DNA from: Methylophilaceae bacterium
Lineage (GTDB): Bacteria; Pseudomonadota; Gammaproteobacteria; Burkholderiales; Methylophilaceae
Length of the DNA: 64,000 nucleotides
Assembly (NCBI GenBank): GCA_905339275.1
Contig: CAJPFK010000004.1
Location: 62,001-126,000, forward strand
Direction: 5' to 3'
Below, piece after piece: positions 11,552-20,638 of the stretch. The position numbers and the translations under genes are program-made. Position 1 is the stretch's first letter, and each line of letters opens with the position of its first letter. A model generated the notes under the pieces. It had not been told where the DNA came from, made no database searches, and saw nothing but the letters and a program-made list of their open reading frames with translations.

Positions 11552-11920
11552 TTGAATGACCTGGGTTTTCCTCGCCAAGCCAGAATAACAAAAACGGATG
11601 ATTTTTCATCCGTTTTTAGTTTCCGCAAGCGTATTTCTGGTCAGTTTCTTGCCATACACTATCAATACAACCAGTTGGGCAGGCCGCGCCTCGGCATGGT
11701 GGTAGCAAAGAAAGTTGCCAAACGGTCAGTGGATAGAAACTACATGCGGCGGGTTCTGAGAGAGTTTTTCAGAGAACAGCAATCGAAAATCAAAAGTTTC
11801 GACCTGGTGGTGAGAGTGCAAAAGCCTTTCACGCACAATGACTTCGCGGCAATTAAGCAGGAGTTTAGCGAATTGCTTTTCAGATTGAAGCGTACAACCG
11901 ACAAAGACAGGCAGGTATAG
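11552..11920 (+). CDS. rnpA: Ribonuclease P protein component
   Basis: Protein cofactor of RNase P, which trims tRNA 5' leaders. 122 residues with the family RNR-type motif SVDRNYMRRVLREFFRE (near 60-76) and the N-terminal FPRQARITKTDDF region (6-18) that contacts the leader. The only suitable start is TTG at 11552, with no strong Shine-Dalgarno sequence, which suggests low translation. Codons 13-22 lie in a perfect terminator-like hairpin (11590-11617). yidD starts 2 bases after the stop. Confidence 0.95.
   Translation: MNDLGFPRQARITKTDDFSSVFSFRKRISGQFLAIHYQYNQLGRPRLGMVVAKKVAKRSVDRNYMRRVLREFFREQQSKIKSFDLVVRVQKPFTHNDFAAIKQEFSELLFRLKRTTDKDRQV
11590..11617 (+). terminator. Intrinsic terminator/attenuator inside rnpA
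   Basis: A perfect 12-base-pair stem (AAAAACGGATGA / TCATCCGTTTTT) with a TTTT loop; the second arm ends in five T's. It sits within the first 22 codons of rnpA, downstream of rpmH. It has every property of a rho-independent terminator and would let rpmH be transcribed more than rnpA. Function is inferred from structure. Confidence 0.65.
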
Positions 11921-11922
11921 CG

Positions 11923-12153
11923 ATGCTGCAGCCGGGCCGTATCATGTCTGGATTTCTGGTCGCCTTGATCCGGTTCTATCAAATTGCCTTGAGTCCTTAT
12001 TTCGGCCAGCAATGCCGGTTCAGCCCTACCTGCTCCCAATATGCCATCGAAAGTATCAATAAATATGGCGCATTAAGGGGTTCAGCATATACCATACGAC
12101 GTTTATCACAATGCCACCCCTGGCATGAGGGCGGCCACGACCCGGTGCCTTAA
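11923..12153 (+). CDS. yidD: Membrane protein insertion efficiency factor YidD
   Basis: Small membrane-associated protein that helps YidC insert membrane proteins. 76 residues with the family core LIRFYQIALSP (near 15-25), the cysteine motif CRFSPTCSQYAIE (31-43), and the C-terminal RRLSQCHPWHEGGHDPVP. The ATG is 2 bases after the rnpA stop. yidC follows after 53 bases. Confidence 0.96.
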   Translation: MLQPGRIMSGFLVALIRFYQIALSPYFGQQCRFSPTCSQYAIESINKYGALRGSAYTIRRLSQCHPWHEGGHDPVP

Positions 12154-12206
12154 GCGATAGATAAACCCGATGATTACGATATACAAATAAAGTAGATAAG
12201 CAACCA

Positions 12207-13859
12207 ATGGATACTAAGAGACTGATTATTTTTGTTATTTTTTCATTTTCCATATTAATGCTATGGGATGCCTGGCAAAAACAGAACGCCCCTGAACCGG
12301 CTGCCGTTGTTGCCCCGGAACAACAGGACGCCAGCATACCGCAGGCAGCCACGGCAACTGACATGCCTGTTGCAGGAAAGCAGGCAGACACGCCGCAGGA
12401 ATCGGGGTTCAAGCTGCAAAGCGGGCAGCGTATCAGGATCGAAACCGATCTTTACAGGGGCGAGATCGACACGACAGGTGCCGACCTGCGTAAGCTGGAA
12501 CTGTTGCAGCATCGTGCAAATGACAGCGAGGATAACTTTGTCCTGTTAAATGATCAGGCAGCTCCTTTCCTTTATATTGCGCAAACCGGCCTGATCGGCG
12601 GTGATCTGCCTACGCACCGCTCGGTTTTTACCAGCGCCAGCGATAGCTACAGGATGGAACAAGGCAATGACACGCTTGAAGTCAGGCTGACATGGGCAAA
12701 TGATGCGGGTCTGCAGGTAGACAAGGTTTACACTTTTCACCGCGACAGCTACGCGATAGACGTGGCTTACCAGATTCGCAACAACACAAGCAGCGCGCTC
12801 AACCCATCGGTTTACTACCAGATTTTGCATGACAGCCAGTCCAATCAGGGCAGCTTCATGATGCCGACCTTTACCGGCGGTGCTTACTATACGGAGGCTG
12901 ACAAGTACAAAAAGATCAGTTTTTCCGATATGACCAAGAACAACCTTTCCAGGAACAGCAAGGATGGCTGGGTTGGTCTTGTGCAGCATTATTTCGCCAG
13001 CGCGTGGATTCCCAAAGAGGGTATTGTGCGCGAGTTCTATACCAAGCAACTGGCCAGCAACATCTATTCTATCGGCACGGTAAGTGCGATTGGCGAAATT
13101 GCACCAGGCGCTACTGTCGAGATGCCGGCAAAGCTCTATGCCGGCCCGCAGACGCAAAGCCAGCTCAAGGCCGCCGCACCTGGCCTGGAGTATACGGTTG
13201 ATTACGGCTGGCTTACCATTATTGCCGCTCCGCTGTTCTGGGTGCTTTCCGCAATTCAAAAGCTGGTGAATAACTGGGGGGTTGCCATTATTCTCCTGAC
13301 CATCCTGATCAAACTGGCTTTTTATCCGCTGTCCGCCGCCAGCTACCGCTCGATGGCGCATTTGCGCGAGTTGACACCGCGTTTGCAGAGCATGAAGGAA
13401 AAGTACGGCGATGATCGCCAGAAGATGCAGCAGGCGATGATGGAGCTCTACAAGACCGAAAAAATCAATCCGCTGGGCGGCTGCCTGCCGATTCTGGTGC
13501 AGATTCCGGTATTCATTTCACTCTACTGGGTATTGCTGGGCAGCGTAGAGATGCGCCATGCGCCATTCATGTTATGGATACATGACCTCTCCGCGATCGA
13601 CCCATATTATGTGTTGCCTATCCTGATGGGTGCGACCATGATTATCCAGACCAAGCTGAATCCGACACCAACGGATCCGATACAGGCCAAGGTCATGATG
13701 ATCATGCCTATCGTATTCAGTGTGTTCTTTTTCTTCTTCCCCGCGGGCCTGGTGCTTTACTGGCTGGTCAATAATATCCTGTCGATCGCGCAGCAATGGC
13801 ATATCAATCGCTCTACCGAGCGGGCCTCAGCCGCCAAAAAGAAATCAGGCAAGCGTTGA
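12207..13859 (+). CDS. yidC: Membrane protein insertase YidC
   Basis: Inner-membrane insertase (Oxa1 family) acting alone or with SecYEG. 550 residues, typical of the Gram-negative form. N-terminal signal-anchor helix (MDTKRLIIFVIFSFSILMLW), a large periplasmic P1 domain (about 40-335), then five core helices. The conserved positively charged cytoplasmic loop begins YRSMAHLRELTPRLQ and has the KEKYGDD stretch; GGCLPILVQIPVFISLYWVL and LVLYWLVNNILSIAQQW follow. The C-terminus is basic (AAKKKSGKR). Downstream lies a hairpin and then mnmE. Confidence 0.98.
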   Translation: MDTKRLIIFVIFSFSILMLWDAWQKQNAPEPAAVVAPEQQDASIPQAATATDMPVAGKQADTPQESGFKLQSGQRIRIETDLYRGEIDTTGADLRKLELLQHRANDSEDNFVLLNDQAAPFLYIAQTGLIGGDLPTHRSVFTSASDSYRMEQGNDTLEVRLTWANDAGLQVDKVYTFHRDSYAIDVAYQIRNNTSSALNPSVYYQILHDSQSNQGSFMMPTFTGGAYYTEADKYKKISFSDMTKNNLSRNSKDGWVGLVQHYFASAWIPKEGIVREFYTKQLASNIYSIGTVSAIGEIAPGATVEMPAKLYAGPQTQSQLKAAAPGLEYTVDYGWLTIIAAPLFWVLSAIQKLVNNWGVAIILLTILIKLAFYPLSAASYRSMAHLRELTPRLQSMKEKYGDDRQKMQQAMMELYKTEKINPLGGCLPILVQIPVFISLYWVLLGSVEMRHAPFMLWIHDLSAIDPYYVLPILMGATMIIQTKLNPTPTDPIQAKVMMIMPIVFSVFFFFFPAGLVLYWLVNNILSIAQQWHINRSTERASAAKKKSGKR

Positions 13860-13868
13860 TCAACCTGC

Positions 13869-13888
13869 ACCGGTCCGATTGGACCGGT
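13869..13888 (+). terminator. Possible hairpin terminator between yidC and mnmE
   Basis: ACCGGTCC-GATT-GGACCGGT, a perfect 8-pair GC-rich stem, followed by TGCATTTTC. The T-run is weak and interrupted, so it may only attenuate read-through into mnmE. Confidence 0.4.
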
Positions 13889-13910
13889 TGCATTTTCAGG
13901 TGGATTCCAT

Positions 13911-15257
13911 ATGAATGCCGAGGCATCTGAAACAATAGCCGCTATCGCTACCGCCCCTGGCTCTGGCGGTATAGGTATCGTTCGGGTTTCAGGCCCGGCA
14001 TGCAGGACTATTGCGGAAGGCGTTCTCGGGCACTGCCCTGCCCCGCGCAATGCAGCCTACCTGGATTTCAAGGCATCGGACGGCAGCTTGATCGATCGCG
14101 GTATCGCCATCTACTACGCAGCGCCACACTCCTACACCGGCGAAGATGTGCTTGAGTTACAAGCGCATGGCGGCCCTGCACTGATGCAGATGCTGCTCTC
14201 CCGTTGCCTGGCATCGGGCGCCAGGCAGGCGGGCCCGGGCGAATTTACGCAGCGTGCCTATCTCAACGATAAACTCGATCTGGCGCAGGCCGAGGCGGTA
14301 GCCGACCTCATCAATGCATCCACGCAGGAAGCAGCACTCAGTGCAGTGCGCTCGCTATCCGGTGAGTTCTCCAGCCATATCCAGGCATTGCTGGGTAAGC
14401 TGATTGAATTGCGTATGTTCGTCGAGGCCTGCCTGGATTTCCCGGAAGAAGAAATTGATTTCATCACCCAGGGCCATGTTGGAGAAAAGCTCGATCTGAT
14501 CCGGCAGGAACTGACCGCCATATTCAAAAGCGCGAGGCAGGGAAACCTGTTGCGCGAAGGCATACAGGTTGTTCTGATCGGCCAGCCGAACGTGGGCAAA
14601 TCCAGCCTGACCAATCAACTGGCCGGTGAAGATGTCGCCATCGTGACGCCAATCGCAGGTACGACGCGCGATACCGTCAGAAGCGCCATACAGATCAATG
14701 GCGTACCTCTACATATCATAGACACGGCCGGCCTGCGGGAAACGGCGGACGAAGTGGAATTGCAGGGAATCGCCAGAACCTGGCGGGCTCTGGAAAGCGC
14801 CAGTGTCGCATTATTATTGGTTGATGCAGCTCATGGTATTACCGGAGAAGAAAAATCGATTCTGGCGCGATTACCGGCAGATCTGCCCAAGGTATGGATA
14901 CATAATAAAATTGACCTGACCGCAGAAGCGGGAAAAATTGAATGTGTCGGGGAAGAAACCCATATCCATTTATCCGCGAAGAGCGGCGAAGGCATCTCGC
15001 TGCTGCGTGACCATCTGTTGAAACTGGCAGGCTGGCAAGCCGTTGGAGAAGGCGTATTCATGGCGCGCACCAGGCATCTGGAAGCGTTGAAATCCGTTGA
15101 CCGGCACCTGAATCAGGCGGTGCCATTACTCAGCCAGCCGGAATTGGTTGCGGAAGAACTAAGGCTGGCGCAGGAAGCGCTCGGCCAGATAACCGGGGAA
15201 TTTACGCCGGACGACCTGCTGGGGGAGATTTTCTCCAGGTTCTGTATCGGCAAATGA
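13911..15257 (+). CDS. mnmE: tRNA uridine-5-carboxymethylaminomethyl modification GTPase MnmE
   Basis: Works with MnmG to make cmnm5U34 in tRNA wobble positions. 448 residues: an N-terminal folate-binding domain ([21 protein letters not shown], 8-28), a helical domain, and an inserted Ras-like G domain ([10 protein letters not shown] near 224-233, DTAGLRE near 271-277, HNKIDLT near 328-334). The C-terminal ends in the invariant CIGK. The partner gene mnmG lies 2 kb downstream, separated by inverted genes. Confidence 0.98.
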   Translation: MNAEASETIAAIATAPGSGGIGIVRVSGPACRTIAEGVLGHCPAPRNAAYLDFKASDGSLIDRGIAIYYAAPHSYTGEDVLELQAHGGPALMQMLLSRCLASGARQAGPGEFTQRAYLNDKLDLAQAEAVADLINASTQEAALSAVRSLSGEFSSHIQALLGKLIELRMFVEACLDFPEEEIDFITQGHVGEKLDLIRQELTAIFKSARQGNLLREGIQVVLIGQPNVGKSSLTNQLAGEDVAIVTPIAGTTRDTVRSAIQINGVPLHIIDTAGLRETADEVELQGIARTWRALESASVALLLVDAAHGITGEEKSILARLPADLPKVWIHNKIDLTAEAGKIECVGEETHIHLSAKSGEGISLLRDHLLKLAGWQAVGEGVFMARTRHLEALKSVDRHLNQAVPLLSQPELVAEELRLAQEALGQITGEFTPDDLLGEIFSRFCIGK

Positions 15258-15260
15258 AAG

Positions 15261-15293
15261 TCCAGCCAGGTGCGACCTGGCCCGCTGGCTGGA
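15261..15293 (+). terminator. Hairpin downstream of mnmE
   Basis: TCCAGCCAG (15261-15269) pairs with CTGGCTGGA (15285-15293), with a nested CCAGG/CCTGG alternative. It lies 4 bases after the mnmE stop. The following TTTGACGG is not a good U-run, so termination is only possible. Confidence 0.4.
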
Positions 15294-15322
15294 TTTGACG
15301 GGGTTAGCTAAGTCCGCTGGAA

Positions 15323-15658
15323 TCAGCTGGTTAAATCGACAATTTCTGCAACGGGCCCGTTTTTTATGACAGAAGCAATACCGTTATCACGGCTGGTTTC
15401 CGACTCATACAGCTGGCTTTGTCCAATAATCTGATGATTGGCAGCTTTCAGCGTGAAATAAGGTTTGCCGTTCGAAGAGGTTAAGCGTTCAAAATTGGCT
15501 TCGTTTCCCGCATTTTTCTTTATGGATTCAATCCCGTTGATTGCACTGGCTTTGGCCTTGTACATCTCGCTCTGTAAAATCACTTGGCCGTTGGTTGCCA
15601 GAAGATTGAAGTGGAAATCCCCATTTTTTGCTGTTTTCAACTCGAATTTTGCCGCCAT
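15323..15658 (-). CDS. YegP family protein (tandem DUF1508)
   Basis: Small cytosolic protein of about 111 residues made of two DUF1508 repeats. Each has a strand-rich half followed by a YxSxxxAxxGIxSVxKN-type helix (MYKAKASAINGIESIKKN near 40-57; LYESETSRDNGIASVIKN near 90-107). The family's function is not known. I chose the second of two adjacent ATGs (MAAKFELK), 6 bases after AGGAG; the first is only 3 bases from it. It is convergent with mnmE. Confidence 0.85.
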   Translation of the reverse strand: MAAKFELKTAKNGDFHFNLLATNGQVILQSEMYKAKASAINGIESIKKNAGNEANFERLTSSNGKPYFTLKAANHQIIGQSQLYESETSRDNGIASVIKNGPVAEIVDLTS

Positions 15659-15809
15659 CATGATCTCCTTATTAAGATTAAGCATTAAAAATAAAAGTGA
15701 TTTTTATTTTGCCACTACGTGACTATATGCCTGCGTTGACCACGGGGTCAATCAGTCAAACGTAAACAATTGTTTAGTGCCTGCAGGAGTGAATATCCTG
15801 GGTGGGGGG

Positions 15810-15825
15810 TGTTCCACGTGGAACA
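15810..15825. promoter_or_regulatory. parS site 2 (variant)
   Basis: TGTTCCACGTGGAACA, a perfect 16-base palindrome differing from the consensus parS by one symmetrical pair (T to C / A to G). Variants of this form are accepted by ParB in other proteobacteria. It lies between the YegP-like gene and the cytochrome b gene. Confidence 0.8.
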
Positions 15826-15844
15826 TATTATTGTGGTAATCAGG

Positions 15845-16456
15845 CTATTTGTCTGCCCAATCCTTGTTCCAGTAACTTTTTTCGTCCGGTTTGGAGCTGC
15901 GCTTGGTTCCCGTAATCATCGCCTTGATCAGGTTGTCCTGATGCAGGATGCTTTCGGTGATGACGCCCACGATATGTATTCCAACCAGAACCAGCCAGCT
16001 CCAGGAGCTGTAGTAGTGCAGTGATTTCAGGTAGCCCGGGTCTTCGATCAGCCAGCCGTCGTTATATACCAGGTAACCGGAAATGACGGTTGCCAGTCCG
16101 CAGAAGAGCATGGCATAGATAATGACGGATCCTGCCGGGTTGTGCCCCAGAAAGCGTCGCGCCCTGCCGTGCAGGAAGCTCCACAGATACTTGAGCGCGC
16201 CCAGGGGATGAAGAGGAAATGCATGAAAACTTGCATAGCGGGTTTTCATGCAACCCCAGATGATGCGTGCGAGCAAAAGTCCGGCGACGGTATAACCCGC
16301 ATAGACGTGTATCAGCCTGTCCCACTCCGACTCGCGATAATAGAATGCGACGGAGAAGGCGACCACCAGGGACCAGTGAAAAATCCTGACAAAAATATCC
16401 CATACATATTTTTCAGGCAATTCTTCGGTTGAGTTGGCGCCGCCGTCTTTGGACAT
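15845..16456 (-). CDS. Cytochrome b561-type membrane protein
   Basis: Four-helix b-type cytochrome of 203 residues, electron carrier between the quinone pool and periplasmic partners. Candidate haem ligands are the histidines in RIFHWSL (helix 1), RLIHVYAGY (helix 2), SLHYYSSW, and VGIHIVGV (helix 4), a dihaem pattern as in hydrogenase cytochrome b subunits. Start MSKDGGANSTEELPEKYVWD. It lies 20 bases after the SHP-like cytochrome c gene, so the two form an operon. Together they would move electrons between the membrane and a small periplasmic cytochrome. Confidence 0.85.
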   Translation of the reverse strand: MSKDGGANSTEELPEKYVWDIFVRIFHWSLVVAFSVAFYYRESEWDRLIHVYAGYTVAGLLLARIIWGCMKTRYASFHAFPLHPLGALKYLWSFLHGRARRFLGHNPAGSVIIYAMLFCGLATVISGYLVYNDGWLIEDPGYLKSLHYYSSWSWLVLVGIHIVGVITESILHQDNLIKAMITGTKRSSKPDEKSYWNKDWADK

Positions 16457-16476
16457 ATCACTCGTAATTGGACAGA

Positions 16477-16899
16477 TTATTTAACGCTGATCAGGTAAGT
16501 GATGAAGTCACCCTTTTCCTGGGCGGAGCAATCGCGCCCGATCACGTCATTGCAGTGACTGGTGAACTCTTTTTCGACCTTGTCGATATCAGCAAAGCGC
16601 TTGGGGTTGGCTGCGGGTGACAAGGGACGGATCGGTTTGCCGGTCACGATGTGCTTGCCCTCATTTGCCGGGTTGCTGGTGTGGCATGAGGCGCAGGCAA
16701 CCTGCTTGCCCTTGATGGTCAGTTCGCGATTGAAGAAGTTTTTGCCTTCTGCGGCTGACAGGCCGGTGGAATTCGGGTTGATGTGCTTGGCAAAAATTGC
16801 GTATTTGTCAGCAAGCTTTTGAGCGCTTGCGACATCTGCCTGAGCAGCCAGGCTTGTGAATGCAAATAGCAAAGAGAATAAAATGCTGGTTTTTTTCAT
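16477..16899 (-). CDS. SHP-type (DUF1924) periplasmic monohaem cytochrome c
   Basis: A 140-residue exported cytochrome. The signal peptide is MKKTSILFSLLFAFTSLAAQA, cleaved near ALA/AQA-AD. One haem c site CASCH (69-73) is visible. The C-terminal part matches the Sphaeroides haem protein family: GKHIVTGKPIRPLSPAANP, then HCNDVIGRDC (115-124) with a candidate Asn ligand (N117) between two cysteines. SHP proteins have a weak Asn sixth ligand and can bind O2 or NO. I chose the ATG with GAGGAG 7 bases ahead. A separate dihaem partner gene, often present, is absent. Confidence 0.8.
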   Translation of the reverse strand: MKKTSILFSLLFAFTSLAAQADVASAQKLADKYAIFAKHINPNSTGLSAAEGKNFFNRELTIKGKQVACASCHTSNPANEGKHIVTGKPIRPLSPAANPKRFADIDKVEKEFTSHCNDVIGRDCSAQEKGDFITYLISVK

Positions 16900-16981
16900 G
16901 GTTTTGCTCCTCATTGATTTAAAATCGTTAGGTCCTTCACGCGCTTTTATTGAGCGGAAACGACACCGGTTAATTGGTTGT

Positions 16982-16998
16982 AGCTAATTATGTGCCAA
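16982..16998 (-). promoter_or_regulatory. Possible sigma-54 promoter of the cytochrome operon
   Basis: Minus strand TTGGCACATAATTAGCT: GG and GC are separated by exactly 10 bases, and TTGGCAC matches the -24 element well, while TAGCT is a weaker -12 (consensus TTGCW). It lies about 85 bases ahead of the SHP start. No activator site was identified. Confidence 0.35.
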
Positions 16999-17083
16999 CT
17001 TTGTTAATAGAATGTGTACAAGTAAAAAAATATTTTATTGAGAAAGCGGCGCTAGATACTAACATTCCGCTCGCCAACATAAA

Positions 17084-17099
17084 AGTTTCACGTGAAACA
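17084..17099. promoter_or_regulatory. parS site 3 (15 of 16)
   Basis: AGTTTCACGTGAAACA, matching consensus parS except for the first base. It lies in the 356-base gap between the cytochrome operon and mnmG, 2.8 kb from parA. The rest of that gap is AT-rich and holds divergent promoters but no gene. Confidence 0.88.
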
Positions 17100-17255
17100 T
17101 CGACTTAAAGCATGACGTAAGCCTTTGTTTGCAGTAAGATGCGAGGCTATAGTAATTAAGGAAAGTTCGCACAAGCAGCGATATTTTATCATGCTGTAAT
17201 CCCTGTCTGTATTGGGTTAGGCTGATTTTTGCGTGCTTGCCTGAGATATCCAAAA

Positions 17256-19181
17256 ATGCAATTTCCGGAAAAATTTGATGTGATTGTGGTGGGCGGTGGC
17301 CATGCCGGCACAGAAGCGGCCCTCGCCAGCGCGCGCATGGGGCGCAAGACCCTGCTGCTGACCCACAATATCGAGACCTTGGGGCAGATGTCCTGCAATC
17401 CCTCCATCGGCGGAATCGGCAAGGGCCACCTGGTCAAGGAAATCGATGCCCTGGGCGGCGCCATGGCGGCTGCAACCGATGAAGGCGGGATACAGTTCCG
17501 CATTCTGAATTCCAGCAAAGGTCCGGCGGTGCGTGCCACACGTGCTCAGGCGGATCGTGTCCTCTACAAGGCGGCTATCCGCCGCCGTTTGGAAAACCAG
17601 CCCAATCTGTGGCTATTCCAGCAGGCGGTAGATGACATCATCCTCGATGGTGAACGCGCTGCAGGTGTGGTTACCCAGCTTGGCTTGCGTTTCGAATCGA
17701 AGGCGGTGGTATTGACTGCAGGCACTTTCCTGGCCGGCTTGGTTCATGTCGGCCTGAGCAGTTACCAGGCCGGCCGCGCGGGTGATCCTCCATCCGTATC
17801 GCTTGCCGCGCGGCTGCGTGAAATCGGTTTGCCTGCGGGCCGCCTGAAAACCGGCACGCCACCGCGTATAGACGGGCGGACGATCGATTATTCCGTCATG
17901 CAGGAGCAGCCCGGCGACAATCCGGTGCCGGTGTTTTCCTTCCTGGGTAATGCCGCGCAACATCCTGCACAGGTACCCTGCTGGATCACCCATACCAATG
18001 AGCGTACGCACGAGATCATCCGAAGCGGTCTCGACCGCTCTCCAATGTATACCGGTGTTATCGAAGGCGTGGGTCCGCGCTATTGCCCTTCGGTGGAAGA
18101 CAAGATTCATCGTTTTGCAGACAGGGAATCGCACCAGATTTTTCTTGAGCCGGAGGGCCTGACGACCAACGAAATCTATCCCAACGGGATTTCGACCAGT
18201 CTGCCTTTCGATATCCAGTACCGGCTGGTGCGGTCAATTCGCGGTTTGGAAAACGCCCATATCCTGCGTCCGGGTTATGCGATCGAGTATGACTACTACG
18301 ATCCGCGCGCACTGAAGAGCTCACTGGAAACCAAAGCCATACAGGGGCTTTTCTTTGCCGGCCAGATCAACGGCACGACAGGTTATGAAGAAGCAGGTGC
18401 ACAAGGCTTGCTGGCTGGTGCGAACGCTGCACTTTTTTCGAGCGGCGCACCAGCTTGGTGCCCTGCGCGTGACCAGGCCTATCTCGGGGTGCTGGTGGAT
18501 GATCTCATTACATCGGGCGTGAGCGAGCCTTATCGCATGTTCACCAGTCGCGCCGAGTACCGTTTGATGTTGCGCGAAGACAATGCGGATATGCGGCTTA
18601 CGGAAGCCGGCCGTAAAATCGGGCTGGTCGATGACGAGCGTTGGGAAGCATTTGCACGCAAGCAGGATGCGATAGCACGCGAGCAGGAACGCCTCAAACG
18701 TACTTTCGTGCAGCCGGGCACATTGCCGGCGGAAGATGCGATGCGCGTTCTCGGTAAGCCGATCGAGCATGAGTATTCACTCTTCGAGCTGCTGCGCCGA
18801 CCTGATGTCAGTTACGAATCGTTGCTCAGTTTGCCATTGACGGGCCTGCAGGAAGGCAATATTGGCGGCCCGCTTGATGCGCAGGTCCGGCAACAGGTGG
18901 AAATTGCCGCCAAGTACCAGGGCTACATCGATCGCCAGACTGAGGAGATCGAGCGTCAGCGTGGCAGTGAAAGTATCCGCCTGCCTGACGATATGGATTA
19001 CCGCGACGTGCATGGGCTTTCGATAGAGGCACAGCAAAAACTGAATGCCCAGAAGCCCGAGACCATAGGCCAGGCCAGCCGTATCAGCGGCATTACGCCG
19101 GCTGCTATTTCCCTGCTGCTGGTCTATCTCAAGCGTAAAAGTCGAATTAAAGCGGTTAACGCGCCGGAAAAAGTGGCATGA
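17256..19181 (+). CDS. mnmG: tRNA uridine-5-carboxymethylaminomethyl modification enzyme MnmG
   Basis: FAD- and NADH-dependent partner of MnmE in wobble-uridine modification. 641 residues from the ATG giving [20 protein letters not shown]. Rossmann motif [12 protein letters not shown] near 14-25; family blocks [52 protein letters not shown] and [16 protein letters not shown]-like [16 protein letters not shown]. The C-terminal helical MnmE-binding domain ends near LVYLKRK. The rsmG ATG overlaps its stop by 4 bases. It heads the mnmG-rsmG-parA-parB string. Confidence 0.98.
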   Translation: MQFPEKFDVIVVGGGHAGTEAALASARMGRKTLLLTHNIETLGQMSCNPSIGGIGKGHLVKEIDALGGAMAAATDEGGIQFRILNSSKGPAVRATRAQADRVLYKAAIRRRLENQPNLWLFQQAVDDIILDGERAAGVVTQLGLRFESKAVVLTAGTFLAGLVHVGLSSYQAGRAGDPPSVSLAARLREIGLPAGRLKTGTPPRIDGRTIDYSVMQEQPGDNPVPVFSFLGNAAQHPAQVPCWITHTNERTHEIIRSGLDRSPMYTGVIEGVGPRYCPSVEDKIHRFADRESHQIFLEPEGLTTNEIYPNGISTSLPFDIQYRLVRSIRGLENAHILRPGYAIEYDYYDPRALKSSLETKAIQGLFFAGQINGTTGYEEAGAQGLLAGANAALFSSGAPAWCPARDQAYLGVLVDDLITSGVSEPYRMFTSRAEYRLMLREDNADMRLTEAGRKIGLVDDERWEAFARKQDAIAREQERLKRTFVQPGTLPAEDAMRVLGKPIEHEYSLFELLRRPDVSYESLLSLPLTGLQEGNIGGPLDAQVRQQVEIAAKYQGYIDRQTEEIERQRGSESIRLPDDMDYRDVHGLSIEAQQKLNAQKPETIGQASRISGITPAAISLLLVYLKRKSRIKAVNAPEKVA

Positions 19182-19840
19182 GCACATTGAATAAAGATTT
19201 GTTGAAAGAAAAGCTGCAAAAAGGACTGGCCGAGATGGGGCTGGTATTGCCGGATGCCGTCCAGCAGAAACTGCTGGATTATCTGGAATTGATTCATAAG
19301 TGGAATAAGGTCCATAACCTGACGGCAGTGCGGGAGCCGGAAGAAATGGTGACTTTGCATCTCCTCGATAGCCTGGCAGTGCTGCCGCACATCGAGGCTG
19401 AGCGCTTGCTGGATGTCGGCAGCGGTGCAGGGTTGCCAGGCATTCCATTGGCCCTGTGCCTGCCTGATATGCACGTGACGGTTCTGGATTCCAGCCACAA
19501 AAAAGCCAGCTTCATGCGGCAAGCCAAAGCCGAGCTGGGGATTGCCAACCTGGAAGTGGTTTGCGGACGCGTAGAACAGTTCAAGCCGGAAGAGCTTTAC
19601 GATGTAATTATCTCCCGCGCATTTTCCGATCTGCAGCAGTTCATCGTGTTGACCAGGCATCTCTGTAAGCCGCAAGCGCATTGGGTCGCCATGAAAGGCG
19701 TGCATCCTTACGACGAATTGTCGCAAATCGACATCAAGCCCTCGCGGGTTTTGCAATTGAACGTAGCAGGTCTTGAGGCGCAACGCCATTTGATCTTCCT
19801 GCCATTTAATCCACAAGAATTCACTTCAAAGGCGGCGTAA
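19178..19840 (+). CDS. rsmG: 16S rRNA (guanine-527-N7) methyltransferase
   Basis: Methylates G527 of 16S rRNA using S-adenosylmethionine. 220 residues with [20 protein letters not shown] (near 47-66, family signature), the SAM-binding loop [17 protein letters not shown] (72-88), and [11 protein letters not shown]. Overlaps mnmG by 4 bases and is 4 bases ahead of parA, so the four genes are tightly coupled. Confidence 0.97.
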   Translation: MSTLNKDLLKEKLQKGLAEMGLVLPDAVQQKLLDYLELIHKWNKVHNLTAVREPEEMVTLHLLDSLAVLPHIEAERLLDVGSGAGLPGIPLALCLPDMHVTVLDSSHKKASFMRQAKAELGIANLEVVCGRVEQFKPEELYDVIISRAFSDLQQFIVLTRHLCKPQAHWVAMKGVHPYDELSQIDIKPSRVLQLNVAGLEAQRHLIFLPFNPQEFTSKAA

Positions 19841-19844
19841 ATCC

Positions 19845-20630
19845 ATGAGGATACTGGCGATCAGCAATCAAAAAGGCGGGGTCGGCAAGACCACGACCTG
19901 TGTCAATCTCGCGGCCAGCCTGGCTGCAACCAAGCGCCGGGTGCTGTTGATTGACCTGGACCCCCAGGGCAATGCGACCACCGGTAGCGGCATCGACAAA
20001 TCTGCGATGAAAAAAACCATCTACCATGTACTGATTGGCAAAAGTACGCTGAAGGAAGTGATTCGGCCTTCGATCAAGGGCAAGTTCGATGTCGCGCCGG
20101 CCAATCGGGACCTGGCCGGTGCTGAAGTCGAGCTGGTCAACGAAATCGCACGCGAAACCCGGCTTAAAGTCGCACTGCAGGAATTGCAGGGCGACTATGA
20201 TTATATTCTGATTGATTGCCCCCCTGCCCTCAGCCTGATTACGGTCAATGCCCTGACGGCATCCCATGCCGTCATGATTCCGATGCAGTGCGAATATTTT
20301 GCGCTCGAAGGCTTGTCCGACCTGGTCAACACGATCAAGAAAGTGCGCCAGCACCTGAATCCGGATCTGGAAATAGAAGGTTTGCTGCGCACCATGTTCG
20401 ACAACCGCAACATGCTGGCCCAGCAGGTGGCCGGGGAACTGGCCCAGCATTTCGGCGACAAGGTCTATCGCACGGTAATCCCGCGCAACATCCGTCTGGC
20501 CGAGGCACCCAGCTATGGCGTGCCGGTGTTGTATCACGATCGAGCTTCAAAAGGCGCACAGGCTTACCTGGCACTCGCGGGCGAGATCATCAATCGTCAA
20601 ACCAGGCAGCGTGCTGCAGGAACAAACTAA
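19845..20630 (+). CDS. parA: Chromosome partitioning ATPase ParA
   Basis: Walker-type ATPase that moves ParB-parS complexes apart after origin duplication. 261 residues; starts MRILAISNQKGGVGKTTTCVNLAASLA with the deviant Walker A KGGVGKTT. Walker A' DLDPQGNATTGSG and Walker B-like YILIDCPPALSLITVNAL are present, as is the DNA-binding C-terminal region (VIPRNIRLAEAPSYGVPV). It lacks the N-terminal HTH of plasmid ParA, as chromosomal (Soj-like) proteins do. parB follows after 8 bases. Confidence 0.97.
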   Translation: MRILAISNQKGGVGKTTTCVNLAASLAATKRRVLLIDLDPQGNATTGSGIDKSAMKKTIYHVLIGKSTLKEVIRPSIKGKFDVAPANRDLAGAEVELVNEIARETRLKVALQELQGDYDYILIDCPPALSLITVNALTASHAVMIPMQCEYFALEGLSDLVNTIKKVRQHLNPDLEIEGLLRTMFDNRNMLAQQVAGELAQHFGDKVYRTVIPRNIRLAEAPSYGVPVLYHDRASKGAQAYLALAGEIINRQTRQRAAGTN

Positions 20631-20638
20631 GGAACACG

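Noticed and set aside
20216-20638. Long N-terminal extension of ParB
   Set aside because: It overlaps parA out of frame; the ATG at 20639 gives the conserved ParB start.
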